Below are positions 1-8,006 of a stretch of 22,480 nucleotides of DNA, in pieces; the stretch's first letter is position 1; each line of letters starts with the position of its first letter. Origin of the DNA: Phycisphaerales bacterium (GTDB lineage: Bacteria; Planctomycetota; Phycisphaerae; Sedimentisphaerales; Anaerohalosphaeraceae); contig DRGS01000083.1 of NCBI GenBank assembly GCA_011053245.1, forward strand, positions 1 to 22,480, given 5' to 3'. The notes beneath the pieces are model-generated. The model did not search any database and had not been told where the DNA came from. It saw nothing but the letters and a program-made list of their open reading frames with translations. The position numbers and the translations under genes were made by a program.

Positions 1-260
1 GGTTCATTATCAGATCGCGGATCTCGTCGTTGAGCGTCATGATCTCGTAAATACCCAAACGGCCACGATAACCCGTACCATTGCAATCCTCACAACCCTT
101 GCCGTAATGGAACTTCTTACCGCCAACATCATCCGGAGTCAGACCAAGTTCCATTACGGCAAGGGTTGTGAGGATTGCAATGGTACGGGTTATCGTGGCC
201 GTTTGGGTATTTACGAGATCATGACGCTCAACGACGAGATCCGCGATCTGATAATGAACC
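1..260. repeat. Perfect inverted repeat at the contig end (chimeric artefact)
   Basis: Bases 1-115 are the exact reverse complement of bases 146-260, with a 30-base unpaired spacer at 116-145. The right arm is genuine gspE coding sequence, so the left arm is the same gene in antisense. Read on the minus strand, the spacer continues the gene sensibly and gives LTPDDVGGKKFHYGKG, which is what normally precedes the CxxC part of GspE. The flip from antisense to sense therefore lies near 145/146. Perfect 115-base arms at a contig end, inside one gene, are typical of template-switch chimeras from multiple displacement amplification, or of misassembly. They are unlikely to be biological. Confidence 0.93.
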
Positions 261-403
261 GTGCTTCGACCGGTGTTCTTCGCGCGGCGGCCCGTAAGAA
301 TGGTATGGTTCTTCTTCGTGAAAACGGTTTGGAGGCGATATACAAGGGCATAACGACGATCGAGGAGGTTGTCAAGGAAACGATCGCAGCGGAAGCGGAC
401 TAA
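146..403 (+). CDS. gspE: Type II secretion / type IV pilus assembly ATPase, C-terminal fragment
   Basis: This is the last 85 codons of the GspE/PilB-family secretion ATPase, the cytoplasmic hexameric motor that powers pseudopilus assembly. The visible family signature is GKGCEDCNGTGYRGRLGIYE, the zinc-binding CxxC region followed by the conserved GxGIYE block and a helical C-terminus. Walker A and B, the Asp and His boxes and the first CxxC are missing because the contig breaks here. The ATG at 107 opens a reading frame in phase, but codons before 146 come from the inverted artefact and are not real protein. The true upstream residues can be read on the minus strand of 1-145. The next gene, gspF, begins 62 bases after the stop. 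Symbol choice between gspE and pilB rests on the downstream pseudopilins. Confidence 0.9.
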   Translation, partial: KFHYGKGCEDCNGTGYRGRLGIYEIMTLNDEIRDLIMNRASTGVLRAAARKNGMVLLRENGLEAIYKGITTIEEVVKETIAAEAD

Positions 404-465
404 TGGCAGGTTTACAGGGTGTGTTTTTATATAGTAATTTAATTTTTTTTGTGGAGGTATAAGCG

Positions 466-1722
466 ATGCCGACATTTAAATATGAAGCTTTGGATGCTCA
501 GGGCAATGAGGTCAAAGCCGAGGTAGAGGCTCTGAGCAATAAGGAGGCGATCAGTAAGATCCGCAACAAGGGTCTTTTTCCTACGAAGGTTCAGGCTCGT
601 GGTGCAGGTAAGAAAGTCAAGGCCGAAACTGCGGCCAAGTCCAAGCCTCGCCGTGGGGCTGGCGGGAAAGTGAAGATCAAGGAAGTTTGTCAGTTTGCCC
701 GTCAGTTATCTACTCTGCAGGATGCCGGTCTTGCGATCCTTCGGTCGCTCAGGATATTGGAGAATCAGCAGAAGAAAGGTACGCTGAGGCGGGTGATCGG
801 TTATGTTGCCGACGATATCGAAGGCGGTGCGACTCTTTCGGAGGCGATGAGCAAGTATCCGAGATGCTTTAACCGCCTTTTTGTGAACATGGTCGCAGCG
901 GGTGAAGTCGGCGGTGTTCTCGATATTATTCTTCAGCGTCTTGCCGACTTTATGGAAAAGGCCGAGAAACTCAGGGCCAAGGTCAAGGGTGCGATGGTTT
1001 ATCCCACAGTTGTTATGACAGTAGCACTGACCATTGTAATGGGTCTGATGATATTTATAATCCCGATATTCGGTGAGGTTCTCGCTGATCTGGGCGACGG
1101 TGCCTCGTTGCCCGCACTTACGCAGTCATTGATGGATTTCAGCAACTGGCTTCTGGCGAAAAAAGGTTTAAACGCGATGATAATCGTAGCGGCGCCGTTT
1201 GTAATTATTGCGTTCTTTAAGCTGATGAGGCAGTTCGCGATGGGCCGGTTAATATTAGATACTGTCAAATTGAAGTATCTTCCGGTAGTCAAGCAGATCA
1301 CTTATAAGACTTCGGTGGCCAGGTGGACGAGAACACTGGGTACGCTGATAAGCGCAGGTGTGCCGATCTTAGAGGCTCTGAATATTGCGCGTGAGACATC
1401 GGGTAACGAAGTTTACGCAAATATGTTAGGAAAGGTCCATCACGCGATCCGTCAGGGCGATACATTTGCCAATCCCCTGCGACAGTCTAAGTCGGTGGAT
1501 TCGTTAGTGGTCAATATGATAGATGTCGGTGAAGAGACCGGTGATATGGATAAGATGCTGGATAAGATCGCTAACAATTTCGACGATGATGCCGATGTTC
1601 TGGTCGGTTCGCTTATGTCGATGCTTGAGCCTGTGATGATCGTCCTTTTGGGCGGTCTTGTCGGTACGATCGTTGTAGCGATGTTTATGCCTATGGTCAA
1701 GATGATGGAAGTTATGATGTAA
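466..1722 (+). CDS. gspF: Type II secretion inner-membrane platform protein GspF/PilC family
   Basis: This 418-residue protein has the length and architecture of GspF/PilC, the polytopic inner-membrane platform that couples the GspE ATPase to pseudopilin extraction. The N-terminus (MPTFKYEALDAQGN) is the classical family start. It is followed by a Lys/Arg/Ala-rich linker at about residues 44-74. The first T2SSF domain (QFARQLSTLQDAG...) covers about 75-195 and the second (RWTRTLGTLISAGVPILEAL) about 280-405. Hydrophobic membrane segments lie near 178-205, 238-255 and 390-412. The signature G-E-x-x-G appears in both domains (AAGEVGGVL and DVGEETGDM). A strong ribosome binding site, GGAGG at 453-457, sits 8 bases before the ATG. 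It is co-oriented with gspE and the pseudopilins. Assignment to the family is secure; Gsp rather than Pil naming follows from the neighbours. Confidence 0.95.
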   Translation: MPTFKYEALDAQGNEVKAEVEALSNKEAISKIRNKGLFPTKVQARGAGKKVKAETAAKSKPRRGAGGKVKIKEVCQFARQLSTLQDAGLAILRSLRILENQQKKGTLRRVIGYVADDIEGGATLSEAMSKYPRCFNRLFVNMVAAGEVGGVLDIILQRLADFMEKAEKLRAKVKGAMVYPTVVMTVALTIVMGLMIFIIPIFGEVLADLGDGASLPALTQSLMDFSNWLLAKKGLNAMIIVAAPFVIIAFFKLMRQFAMGRLILDTVKLKYLPVVKQITYKTSVARWTRTLGTLISAGVPILEALNIARETSGNEVYANMLGKVHHAIRQGDTFANPLRQSKSVDSLVVNMIDVGEETGDMDKMLDKIANNFDDDADVLVGSLMSMLEPVMIVLLGGLVGTIVVAMFMPMVKMMEVMM

Positions 1723-1735
1723 TTGACGCGTATAT

Positions 1736-1753
1736 AAGCCCGTGCGGGCTTTT
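1736..1753 (+). terminator. Short hairpin with T-run after gspF (weak terminator or attenuator)
   Basis: A 6-bp stem (AAGCCC / GGGCTT) with a GTGC loop is followed by only a short T-run. It lies 14 bases after the gspF stop and 42 bases before the next start. The pseudopilin genes continue in the same direction, so it may act as partial attenuation or as an RNA-processing site and not as a full stop. The short U-tract keeps confidence low. Confidence 0.4.
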
Positions 1754-1794
1754 GAATGGTATTTATAAAATTTGTTTTTGAAAGGATCGGAAAA

Positions 1795-2781
1795 ATGAAA
1801 TCTTATCGAACAATTAATGAAAAGAGACGTGCGTTTAGTATTATCGAGTTGATCACGGTGATGGGTATCATTGCGATCTTGATAGGTTTGCTGGTGCCTG
1901 CGCTTTCAAAGGTGCATGACGCGGCGAAGAACGTTCAGCAGAAGGCACAGTTTCACAGTATTGAGGTAGCGCTTCAGATCACTGATATGGATAAGGGTGA
2001 CGGTGGACTTGGCGGGTATCCGGAAAGTAACAACAATTTTGCTGCGCCGCAGCATCTGGATGACAATACGCCATATTGCGGCGCCAATAAACTCGCCGAA
2101 GCCATGGTTGGGCAGGATTTTCTCGGATTCCATTCCGATTCGGATTACCGTTCCGATGGGACAAATGAGGTTTTGCTTAAAACCGGCGTCCCCGGCAAAG
2201 TGACTGTTTATAGCGCCGCTGCGCCTACACCGAATTGGCAGACCGTGCAGGAGAATATTAATTCGCGAATAGGACCGCTGATCGACCTTGAGACCGCAAA
2301 CGCGTTTGTAATGGAGGACATATGGCTTAATACCAAAATCACAGCTGATGGCTTTAATGATGGCGCTCTTAGTGAGTTTCCCAGTCTTGTTCTGTGCGAT
2401 GTGTTTGCCGAGACGCGTTCGAGCGGCAAGAAAACCGGCATGCCGATCCTGTATTATAAAGCCAGAACACAGTTCAGGGAGCAGGACTTTGACGATGGCG
2501 TAAATGGTATTCTCGACGATATTTATTATTATCCTGACAACGAAGGCATTCTCGACCTTGGCATCCCGAACGGTCTTGGTGCCGTCGATCCCCATCCTTT
2601 GGCTGACGGTGTAACGGACGAAGCGGAATTTGAACAGTTGATCCTGAATACGCAGATCACCAAAGTGAATCCTAACGTAAAAAGACCTTACAACGAAGAC
2701 ACTTTCATTTTGCTTTCGGCGGGTAACGACGGGTTGTATGGTACCGCTGATGACATAGTGAACTTTAAGAAGGAACAGTAG
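1795..2781 (+). CDS. Long GspG-like pseudopilin, paralogue 1
   Basis: This 328-residue pseudopilin has a type III signal: a basic leader, predicted cleavage between Ala13 and Phe14, Glu at mature position 5 (FSIIE), then about 20 hydrophobic residues. Prepilin peptidase would remove the leader and the subunit would enter the pseudopilus. The body contains QHLDDN...LAEAMVGQD and GMPILYYKA, shared with the genes at 3536 and 4526. It ends with the motif SAGNDGLYGTADD (about 308-320), which resembles the C-terminal calcium-binding loop of GspG. At 328 residues it is about twice the length of a typical GspG. The ATG at 1795 is preferred over one at 1756 because it is preceded by AAAGGA at 1781-1786 and gives a normal short leader. 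Its particular role in the pilus is not known. Confidence 0.88.
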   Translation: MKSYRTINEKRRAFSIIELITVMGIIAILIGLLVPALSKVHDAAKNVQQKAQFHSIEVALQITDMDKGDGGLGGYPESNNNFAAPQHLDDNTPYCGANKLAEAMVGQDFLGFHSDSDYRSDGTNEVLLKTGVPGKVTVYSAAAPTPNWQTVQENINSRIGPLIDLETANAFVMEDIWLNTKITADGFNDGALSEFPSLVLCDVFAETRSSGKKTGMPILYYKARTQFREQDFDDGVNGILDDIYYYPDNEGILDLGIPNGLGAVDPHPLADGVTDEAEFEQLILNTQITKVNPNVKRPYNEDTFILLSAGNDGLYGTADDIVNFKKEQ

Positions 2782-2831
2782 CGTAGAGTCTGTCTTTTTA
2801 TGTGATGTTTTTAGTTAGGCGGACGATTGTC

Positions 2832-3464
2832 ATGTGTAAGCTGGCAAATAAAAAGGGTTTTTCTTTAGTCGAACTGCTTGTCGTGATAGCGATCATATCG
2901 GTGCTTGTGACTCTGAGTGTCGGCGGCGGCAAGATGCTTAAGGTTCAGGCTGAGGAGCGATTGGCTGAGGGTGGTATCGAGATAATCGTTACGGCTCTTG
3001 AGTTGTACTACGACGATGAGGGCGGTTTTCCTTTTGCGGGGGTGGACATTAATGATAACGGTGCCCTCGATACCGTCGATGTTGATGTTGATGGCGATGT
3101 GGACCTCAATGATTTTCTTAGCTCGGCGCCGGGTGGTATTGTTCCGATTACGGATAAATATGGAAACAATACCGATGCCAGGTTCTGGTCGAGTCAGGCT
3201 TTGTATTACTTTTTGACGAGAAGCGTTAACAGCAACAAACTCATAGCGACGCTGAGCAGCAGGCTTGTCACGAATACGGATGCGGGCGGCGCGGCGATAG
3301 TGGTGACGCTTTTCGGCGGTGCAGATGTTGACTTGCTCCGGTTCGTTGATCCGTGGGGTAAGAGCCTTCGTTATACATATATTAACGGTAACAGTTTTCC
3401 TGTGATCGAGTCGGCTGGTAATGACGGTCTGTTTGGAACGGGTGACGATATAAGCAGCCAGTGA
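2832..3464 (+). CDS. gspG: Major pseudopilin GspG-like, with calcium-loop-like insertion
   Basis: This 210-residue protein is the closest thing here to a classical GspG major pseudopilin. The leader MCKLANKKG is cut before Phe10 (FSLVELLVVIAII), with Glu at +5. The family marker DPWG is at 173-176 and the GspG-like loop SAGNDGLFGTGDD at 194-206. GspG subunits polymerise into the periplasmic pseudopilus and bind calcium through the C-terminal loop. An odd acidic insertion at about residues 72-94 (DINDNGALD ... DVDGDVDLNDF) looks like an EF-hand or dockerin-type loop, which standard GspG lacks. AGGCGGA at 2817-2823 lies 8 bases before the chosen ATG. Starts at 2802 or 2805 would lengthen the leader and have no good ribosome binding site. 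The gene symbol is by family and position, not by orthology test. Confidence 0.85.
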   Translation: MCKLANKKGFSLVELLVVIAIISVLVTLSVGGGKMLKVQAEERLAEGGIEIIVTALELYYDDEGGFPFAGVDINDNGALDTVDVDVDGDVDLNDFLSSAPGGIVPITDKYGNNTDARFWSSQALYYFLTRSVNSNKLIATLSSRLVTNTDAGGAAIVVTLFGGADVDLLRFVDPWGKSLRYTYINGNSFPVIESAGNDGLFGTGDDISSQ

Positions 3465-3535
3465 GTTTTTAGTTTTTAATTATGAATTTTGAATTAGATG
3501 GAACAAGGGACTGACGTTTGAATAAGGGTAATAAA

Positions 3536-4474
3536 ATGAAAAAGACAGAGCGTAAATTACGGTCGTTCGGTTTTACGTTGATCGAGTTGTTAGTGGTTAT
3601 TGGCATTATCATGCTTTTGATAGGAATGCTTGTGCCTGGCATGCAGATGATCAAGAAGCAGGCGCGTAACCTTCGTCAAAAGGCGGTGTTCCACGGTATA
3701 GAGATCGGCATAGCGTTCTTTAGAGAAGATTATGGTGATTTTCCTCCGTCAAAGTGGAAAGGGACACTGCCGAACGTTGTCAGCGGCGCTCAGCATCTTG
3801 CCGAGGCTTTGGTTGGTCGTGATAAGCGTGGCTTTGAGCCGTCTTCACAGTGGAATGCGCTTGTTGATATGGTGGCTGATACGACTCTTTATGACGAAAG
3901 CGATGACATAAGTCTTAACCGCAGACGTGATGTTTATCTCGATCTTAAGGATGTCTCGCTGTATCTGCTTAGTGAGTTGTATGGTGACGGAACCGCAACT
4001 CAGGTGGGCAGTTGTTATTCGGGTACATGGGCGGATAAGCCAGCTCCTGTGCTTGTGGATGTTTTTCAGCACAAGCAAATAACAGATGCTAACGGGGAAA
4101 AAGTCAAGGTCGGTACGCCGATATTGTATTACAAAGCCAACCGTAACTCGAAGTCGTTCAGAGTTGATCCGGCCATAGTGCCTCACCGCAGGTGGATGTA
4201 TAATTATGAGGATAACGATACGATCACCCGACTTGGTACGGTGGATGATCCGACCGTTCAACATAAATTCGCTTCGGATTATACAGCGCCAGCGCCTGAC
4301 GGGAGGACGGGGGATGAGATATTTTATGATTTCATTACGAATCCGAGGCAGGTTACTAAGGCGGGAGGTACGACTTTTTATAAACCGTTTAATGCTTCGG
4401 AGTATATTCTTATCTCGGCAGGTTGGGATGGTATATTCGGGACCAAGGACGATCTGACTAATTTTAATTATTGA
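3536..4474 (+). CDS. Long GspG-like pseudopilin, paralogue 2
   Basis: This pseudopilin of 312 residues has the leader MKKTERKLRSFG, predicted cleavage before Phe13, Glu at +5 (FTLIELLVVIGII) and one N-terminal hydrophobic helix. It shares blocks with the neighbours at 1795 and 4526: AQHLAEALVGRD, an aspartate-led LVDVF segment, VGTPILYYKA and the tail ISAGWDGIFGTKDD. These show that the three genes arose by duplication. An ATG at 3536 with AAGGG 7 bases upstream is preferred. A TTG at 3518, with AAGGGA 7 bases before it, is an alternative start that would add six residues. It lacks the DPWG motif of true GspG. Its likely place is the shaft or an accessory position of the pseudopilus, but this is inference. 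Confidence 0.87.
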   Translation: MKKTERKLRSFGFTLIELLVVIGIIMLLIGMLVPGMQMIKKQARNLRQKAVFHGIEIGIAFFREDYGDFPPSKWKGTLPNVVSGAQHLAEALVGRDKRGFEPSSQWNALVDMVADTTLYDESDDISLNRRRDVYLDLKDVSLYLLSELYGDGTATQVGSCYSGTWADKPAPVLVDVFQHKQITDANGEKVKVGTPILYYKANRNSKSFRVDPAIVPHRRWMYNYEDNDTITRLGTVDDPTVQHKFASDYTAPAPDGRTGDEIFYDFITNPRQVTKAGGTTFYKPFNASEYILISAGWDGIFGTKDDLTNFNY

Positions 4475-4525
4475 TCGAAGTTACAAGATATATATGAGTT
4501 TTTTCAGGGAACAGGAGATGCAGAA

Positions 4526-5398
4526 ATGAATGCGTTTATCAGAAGAGCTTGTGCCAGGCGTGGTTTTAGCGTGGTGGAGGTACTTGTTACGATTGCGATA
4601 ATAACGATTCTTATGGCCTTATTCGTTCCGGCCTTAAATAAGGTAGGCGAAGTTGCCGCCCGTGTGAAGCAAAAGGCACAATTCACCAATATCGAGCTCG
4701 GGCTGGAAGCTTATAAAAACGATTACGGCGATTACCCGATTTCTTTTTCTTATGATGGTCTGGCATTTTGCGATGGTGCGCAAACATTGGGTGAGGCTAT
4801 CGTCGGGCTTGACGGGTTAGGGCTTCATCCTGATTCGATCTTCAGCCCTGGCAGACTGGATGCGGCCGGGGTTGAGATCTATTACCCGGGGATAGCTGGG
4901 ACGCCCCAGGAAACTGCCAGTGTTCAGAGTCGCACGGGGCCCTACCTGGAAAACGATGCGGCCAACGCGATCCGTCTCGGAGATATATACGATAACAGTC
5001 CGGCATCGCTGGCGGGTACGATGGTGCTTGCGGATATGTTTACGAAGAAGATGCGTACGGGCATCAAGGCGGGTATGCCGATACTTTATTACAGAGCCAA
5101 CACGGCGAATTCGGGACATGATCCCGGTACCACTCCCGCAATCCTAAATAATAATATTTATAAGTTTGATAATAACACGGCCATACTCGGATACGGTACA
5201 CCTTGGAGTTCCGTCGTTGGCCCTCATGTAATGGACGGTACTAATCGCCAGCTTTTCTACAGGAACACTCAGGATCCGCGATTTACGGTTGTGGCTCAGC
5301 CTTATCGTTCGCAGTCTTTTATATTGCTCTCTGCGGGTAAGGACGGGCTGTATGGTACGGCGGATGATGTTTATAATTTTGACCGTGTCGAACAATAA
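4526..5398 (+). CDS. Long GspG-like pseudopilin, paralogue 3
   Basis: This 290-residue pseudopilin has the leader MNAFIRRACARRG, cleavage before Phe14, Glu at +5 (FSVVEVLVTIAII) and a hydrophobic helix. It carries the same blocks as the genes at 1795 and 3536: GAQTLGEAIVGLDG, AGMPILYYRA and the tail LLSAGKDGLYGTADD. The tail is nearly identical to that of the first paralogue (GNDGLYGTADD), although the middle of the protein has diverged. The ribosome binding site AGGAGA at 4513-4518 is 7 bases before the ATG. The gap to the previous gene is 51 bases and the next gene starts 13 bases after this stop, which fits co-transcription. The function of the extra globular region is unknown. Confidence 0.88.
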   Translation: MNAFIRRACARRGFSVVEVLVTIAIITILMALFVPALNKVGEVAARVKQKAQFTNIELGLEAYKNDYGDYPISFSYDGLAFCDGAQTLGEAIVGLDGLGLHPDSIFSPGRLDAAGVEIYYPGIAGTPQETASVQSRTGPYLENDAANAIRLGDIYDNSPASLAGTMVLADMFTKKMRTGIKAGMPILYYRANTANSGHDPGTTPAILNNNIYKFDNNTAILGYGTPWSSVVGPHVMDGTNRQLFYRNTQDPRFTVVAQPYRSQSFILLSAGKDGLYGTADDVYNFDRVEQ

Positions 5399-5411
5399 AG
5401 ACGGTGGGTGT

Positions 5412-6203
5412 ATGATGCGTTCTGGAAATATGACAAAAGGTTTTTCGCTCAATGAGCTTCTGGTGGTGATGGCGATCCTCGGTTTGCTTATCGGTATAGG
5501 TGTGCCGGCTTCGAAGATGTTGACGGAGAGTTTCGCGTCTTCTGAGGGTACGGTTATGATAGTCGGAGCCGCTCTTTCCAATGCGCGAGCGATAGCGGCA
5601 AGTGAGGGGACGTACGCGGGTGTTCGTTTCCAGCAGGACGCAGAGGGTAATCAGTATATGATATTTATTATACATGAGTCGACTCCCGCCGATGTCGATA
5701 GTTTTCGTGTAATTCAGGGGCGAAAGCCAGTGCGATTGCCGGTTAATGCAGGGGTGATGGATCTGCGGATAAGAACAAATCTGGGTAATGCTAACGACTC
5801 TTCGGATACGCCTGTGATAAGCGATGCTGAAATAGACACGGCGGTGGAGCTTACGGATACGACGACATTTTCGATAGTTTTTTCAACGGTTGGAAAACTT
5901 ATGGTTCGTGATGTTCGTGTGCGGAACCGGCATGGGCGAGGGACAGGCAATGACAGCAGCAGCGATGATGTTTTTAATACTGATACAAATGTAGACGATT
6001 TGAACCATCCTGCCAGGTTCTATCAGGATGATTATGCTGCTGCTGGTTTGGGGCAAGAGCCGAGTCGCAGGAGTTTTGTGGTATACGATAAAAAGGTTTT
6101 GGCAGGGTTAAACGCAGGCAGCAGGTACATCAGCTATTTGAAGAATCTTGAAGACAATGAGACTGTATACGTCAATCCTTATACGGGTGATCTTATTAAG
6201 TGA
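5412..6203 (+). CDS. GspH/FimT-like minor pseudopilin
   Basis: This 263-residue pseudopilin has the leader MMRSGNMTKG, cleavage before Phe11 and Glu at +5 (FSLNELLVVMAIL). Just after the helix, the segment GAALSNARAIAASEGTYAGVRF matches the pattern seen in GspH/FimT proteins, in which an Ala/Arg-rich helix leads into a beta-sheet domain. It has no SAGxDG calcium tail. GspH is a minor pseudopilin of the type II secretion pseudopilus. The open frame extends upstream into the previous gene, but the first ATG after that gene's stop is at 5412 and gives a normal leader; ATG 5415 is equally possible. The upstream ribosome binding site is weak (GGTGG at 5403-5407). It is longer than usual GspH (about 170 residues). 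The assignment rests on motif appearance and gene order before GspI, J and K. Confidence 0.8.
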   Translation: MMRSGNMTKGFSLNELLVVMAILGLLIGIGVPASKMLTESFASSEGTVMIVGAALSNARAIAASEGTYAGVRFQQDAEGNQYMIFIIHESTPADVDSFRVIQGRKPVRLPVNAGVMDLRIRTNLGNANDSSDTPVISDAEIDTAVELTDTTTFSIVFSTVGKLMVRDVRVRNRHGRGTGNDSSSDDVFNTDTNVDDLNHPARFYQDDYAAAGLGQEPSRRSFVVYDKKVLAGLNAGSRYISYLKNLEDNETVYVNPYTGDLIK

Positions 6204-6222
6204 GTGTCTTGAGGCAATTGAA

Positions 6223-6948
6223 ATGAAAACAGGGGCCAGGAAAAAAAGTGGTTTTTCGCTCGTCGAGGTAATGATAGCGACGGGGATACTTACTATAGGC
6301 TTTGCGTTTATAGCTGGAGTTTTCCCCGTCGGTATCAAACTTGTCGCTTCGGCGACTGAAACGACGATGGCTCCGATCGTCGAGCAGGAGGCATTTGCGA
6401 AGATACGGCTTTATGGAGTTGATGATTCTGTTTTGACCGCATGGCCCATAGATAGCGGTACCGGTAACCCCCTCACGCTCGTCTATGGAAATGCTGCCAC
6501 TACAGCGGCTTTTAATTTGGATGAGCTCGATTATCCTTCGGCGGTGGTAACTGACGACAAGAATTACTCATGGTCGGCGATATGTAGATATGTCGGAGGT
6601 GCAAGCGGCAGGGATGTAGAGGTTACGGTTTTTGTCAGCAGAAAGGCAGGCGCCGGTGCAAGGCCGATGCCGGTTAAAGTTGGTGTTTTATTTAATCCGC
6701 TTGTTCCCGCGCTGCTTCAGATAGATCCGGCAGCAAACCCGCGCCAGATACTTACAGGCAGTACGATAGTTGACGATGCAACCGGCTATGTATATGAAGT
6801 TGTCGGGCGAGGCGCGACCATTGATATTATAGAACTTGACAGAGATTGGGCAGGTGGCAATGGTTCTGTATGGGTGGTTCCTCCGGCGGCTGGCAGCAGT
6901 CGAAATCCGTGTATAGGCGTTTATTGGCATGAACCTGAGGGTTTTTAG
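6223..6948 (+). CDS. GspI/PilV-like minor pseudopilin
   Basis: This 241-residue pseudopilin has the leader MKTGARKKSG, cleavage before Phe11, and the FSLVEVMIATGILTIGFA helix typical of GspI and PilV. The Val-Met-Ile-Ala stretch after Glu5 is the characteristic GspI/PilV variant. GspI forms the tip complex with GspJ and GspK, which follow directly. GAGG at 6211-6214 lies 8 bases before the ATG at 6223. A longer frame from 6148 would overlap the upstream gene and lose the standard leader. The protein is about twice the size of enterobacterial GspI, in line with the general enlargement of subunits in this cluster. There is no obvious calcium loop. Confidence 0.8.
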   Translation: MKTGARKKSGFSLVEVMIATGILTIGFAFIAGVFPVGIKLVASATETTMAPIVEQEAFAKIRLYGVDDSVLTAWPIDSGTGNPLTLVYGNAATTAAFNLDELDYPSAVVTDDKNYSWSAICRYVGGASGRDVEVTVFVSRKAGAGARPMPVKVGVLFNPLVPALLQIDPAANPRQILTGSTIVDDATGYVYEVVGRGATIDIIELDRDWAGGNGSVWVVPPAAGSSRNPCIGVYWHEPEGF

Positions 6949-6960
6949 TGTTATGGTGCG

Positions 6961-7995
6961 ATGATGAGACGTAAAGCTTTTACATTATCCGAGTTGCTTG
7001 TTGCTATGGGGCTTATGGTTGCCTTGTTAGCAGGGGCCGGCGTTGTGTTCCGTTCTGCGGTCCAGTCGCAGCGGACATCGATCGCGCTGTCGGAGCTAAT
7101 GCGGAAATTTCGCGGTATAACGGATCAACTCGATTCCGACTTCCGGGGGCTTCGTAAAGACGGCGAGATCGCGATCTTTTGGTCGGCAAGCACTGATGGC
7201 AGTGAGAGATTTGACCGTTTGATGTTCTTTGCCGACGGTGATTTCCAGACTTATAACGAACAGCCCATGACGCCGGGGCCACCGCTGAAAAGGATAGCCG
7301 GTAATCTTGCGCGAGTATGCTATATGCTGGCTAAGGATGGATCAGGAGTATATCCGCAGAACCAAATCAAAGCCGAACGAATCCTTTCGCGGACACAGCA
7401 TATCCTCACCGGCGATGCCTCATTTGATGCTTTGCCTCTGCTCGGCTCTTTATTTAATGCGTCTTTGTTCCGTACGCATAATTTCGCTAATGAGTATGAC
7501 AGCAGTTATGGCGACCTGTTGAGTTGGAAGAATATTGACATTACGGACAAGTATGACATGCTCAGTATTATTACCGGCATTCGTATATCCACCAGTGCTA
7601 TTGTCGATGGCGGTGCCATGGTCGATTACGGCAAATCGAGTGATATGCACATGTTCCTTGGCGAAGGTGTCAGCCAGTTTAAGGTGCAGAGTTGGTATGA
7701 TGCTGACGGCAGGTGGTTTCCTGAAGTTGACCGCAATGGTGACGGAGACTTTACAGATGGTGATTTTTTTCTTGCAGGCAGCCTCATAGATACCGCCAAC
7801 ATTCCGGGAGTGATATATCCGGGGAATGTTATTTGGAACGATCCTGTCAACAGTCCGGTGGCTGTGGATGAGACGAATTTTCTTACCGCTCCTGGTTTGG
7901 GCAGGGCACTTAAGTTTACTTTTACTCTTTATGATTCGCGTGGGATATACCCGGACGGTAAAACTTTTACGCATATTGTCTGGCTTGGTAATTAG
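6961..7995 (+). CDS. GspJ/PilW-like minor pseudopilin with acidic calcium-loop-like motif
   Basis: This 344-residue pseudopilin starts MMRRKA, with cleavage before Phe7 and Glu at +5 (FTLSELLVAMGLM). The following segment (LSELMRKFRGITDQLDSDFRGLR) resembles the GspJ/PilW region after the helix, where a run of polar helical residues precedes 'L..D...L'. At about residues 247-270 is an acidic stretch, DADGRW...DRNGDGDFTDGDF, which looks like one or two calcium-binding loops. GspJ is the central member of the I-J-K tip. The ATG pair at 6961/6964 follows the GspI stop by 12 bases with no clear ribosome binding site, so translation may be coupled. The next gene begins 11 bases after the stop. Confidence 0.82.
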   Translation: MMRRKAFTLSELLVAMGLMVALLAGAGVVFRSAVQSQRTSIALSELMRKFRGITDQLDSDFRGLRKDGEIAIFWSASTDGSERFDRLMFFADGDFQTYNEQPMTPGPPLKRIAGNLARVCYMLAKDGSGVYPQNQIKAERILSRTQHILTGDASFDALPLLGSLFNASLFRTHNFANEYDSSYGDLLSWKNIDITDKYDMLSIITGIRISTSAIVDGGAMVDYGKSSDMHMFLGEGVSQFKVQSWYDADGRWFPEVDRNGDGDFTDGDFFLAGSLIDTANIPGVIYPGNVIWNDPVNSPVAVDETNFLTAPGLGRALKFTFTLYDSRGIYPDGKTFTHIVWLGN

Positions 7996-8006
7996 CAGGG
8001 GTTTTA

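Noticed and set aside
107..145. In-frame ATG at 107 as the start of a 98-residue protein
   Set aside because: The codons before 146 come from the inverted artefact; the genuine reading comes from the minus strand of this part and gives a longer gspE.
1906..2595. 229-codon minus-strand open frame within the first long pseudopilin
   Set aside because: The plus strand encodes a clear pseudopilin with shared motifs; the minus frame has no recognisable domain.
3465..3517. AT-rich text between two pseudopilin genes (TTTTTAGTTTTTAATTATGAATTTTG) as a terminator or repeat
   Set aside because: No hairpin is present and the operon continues; it is ordinary low-complexity spacer.
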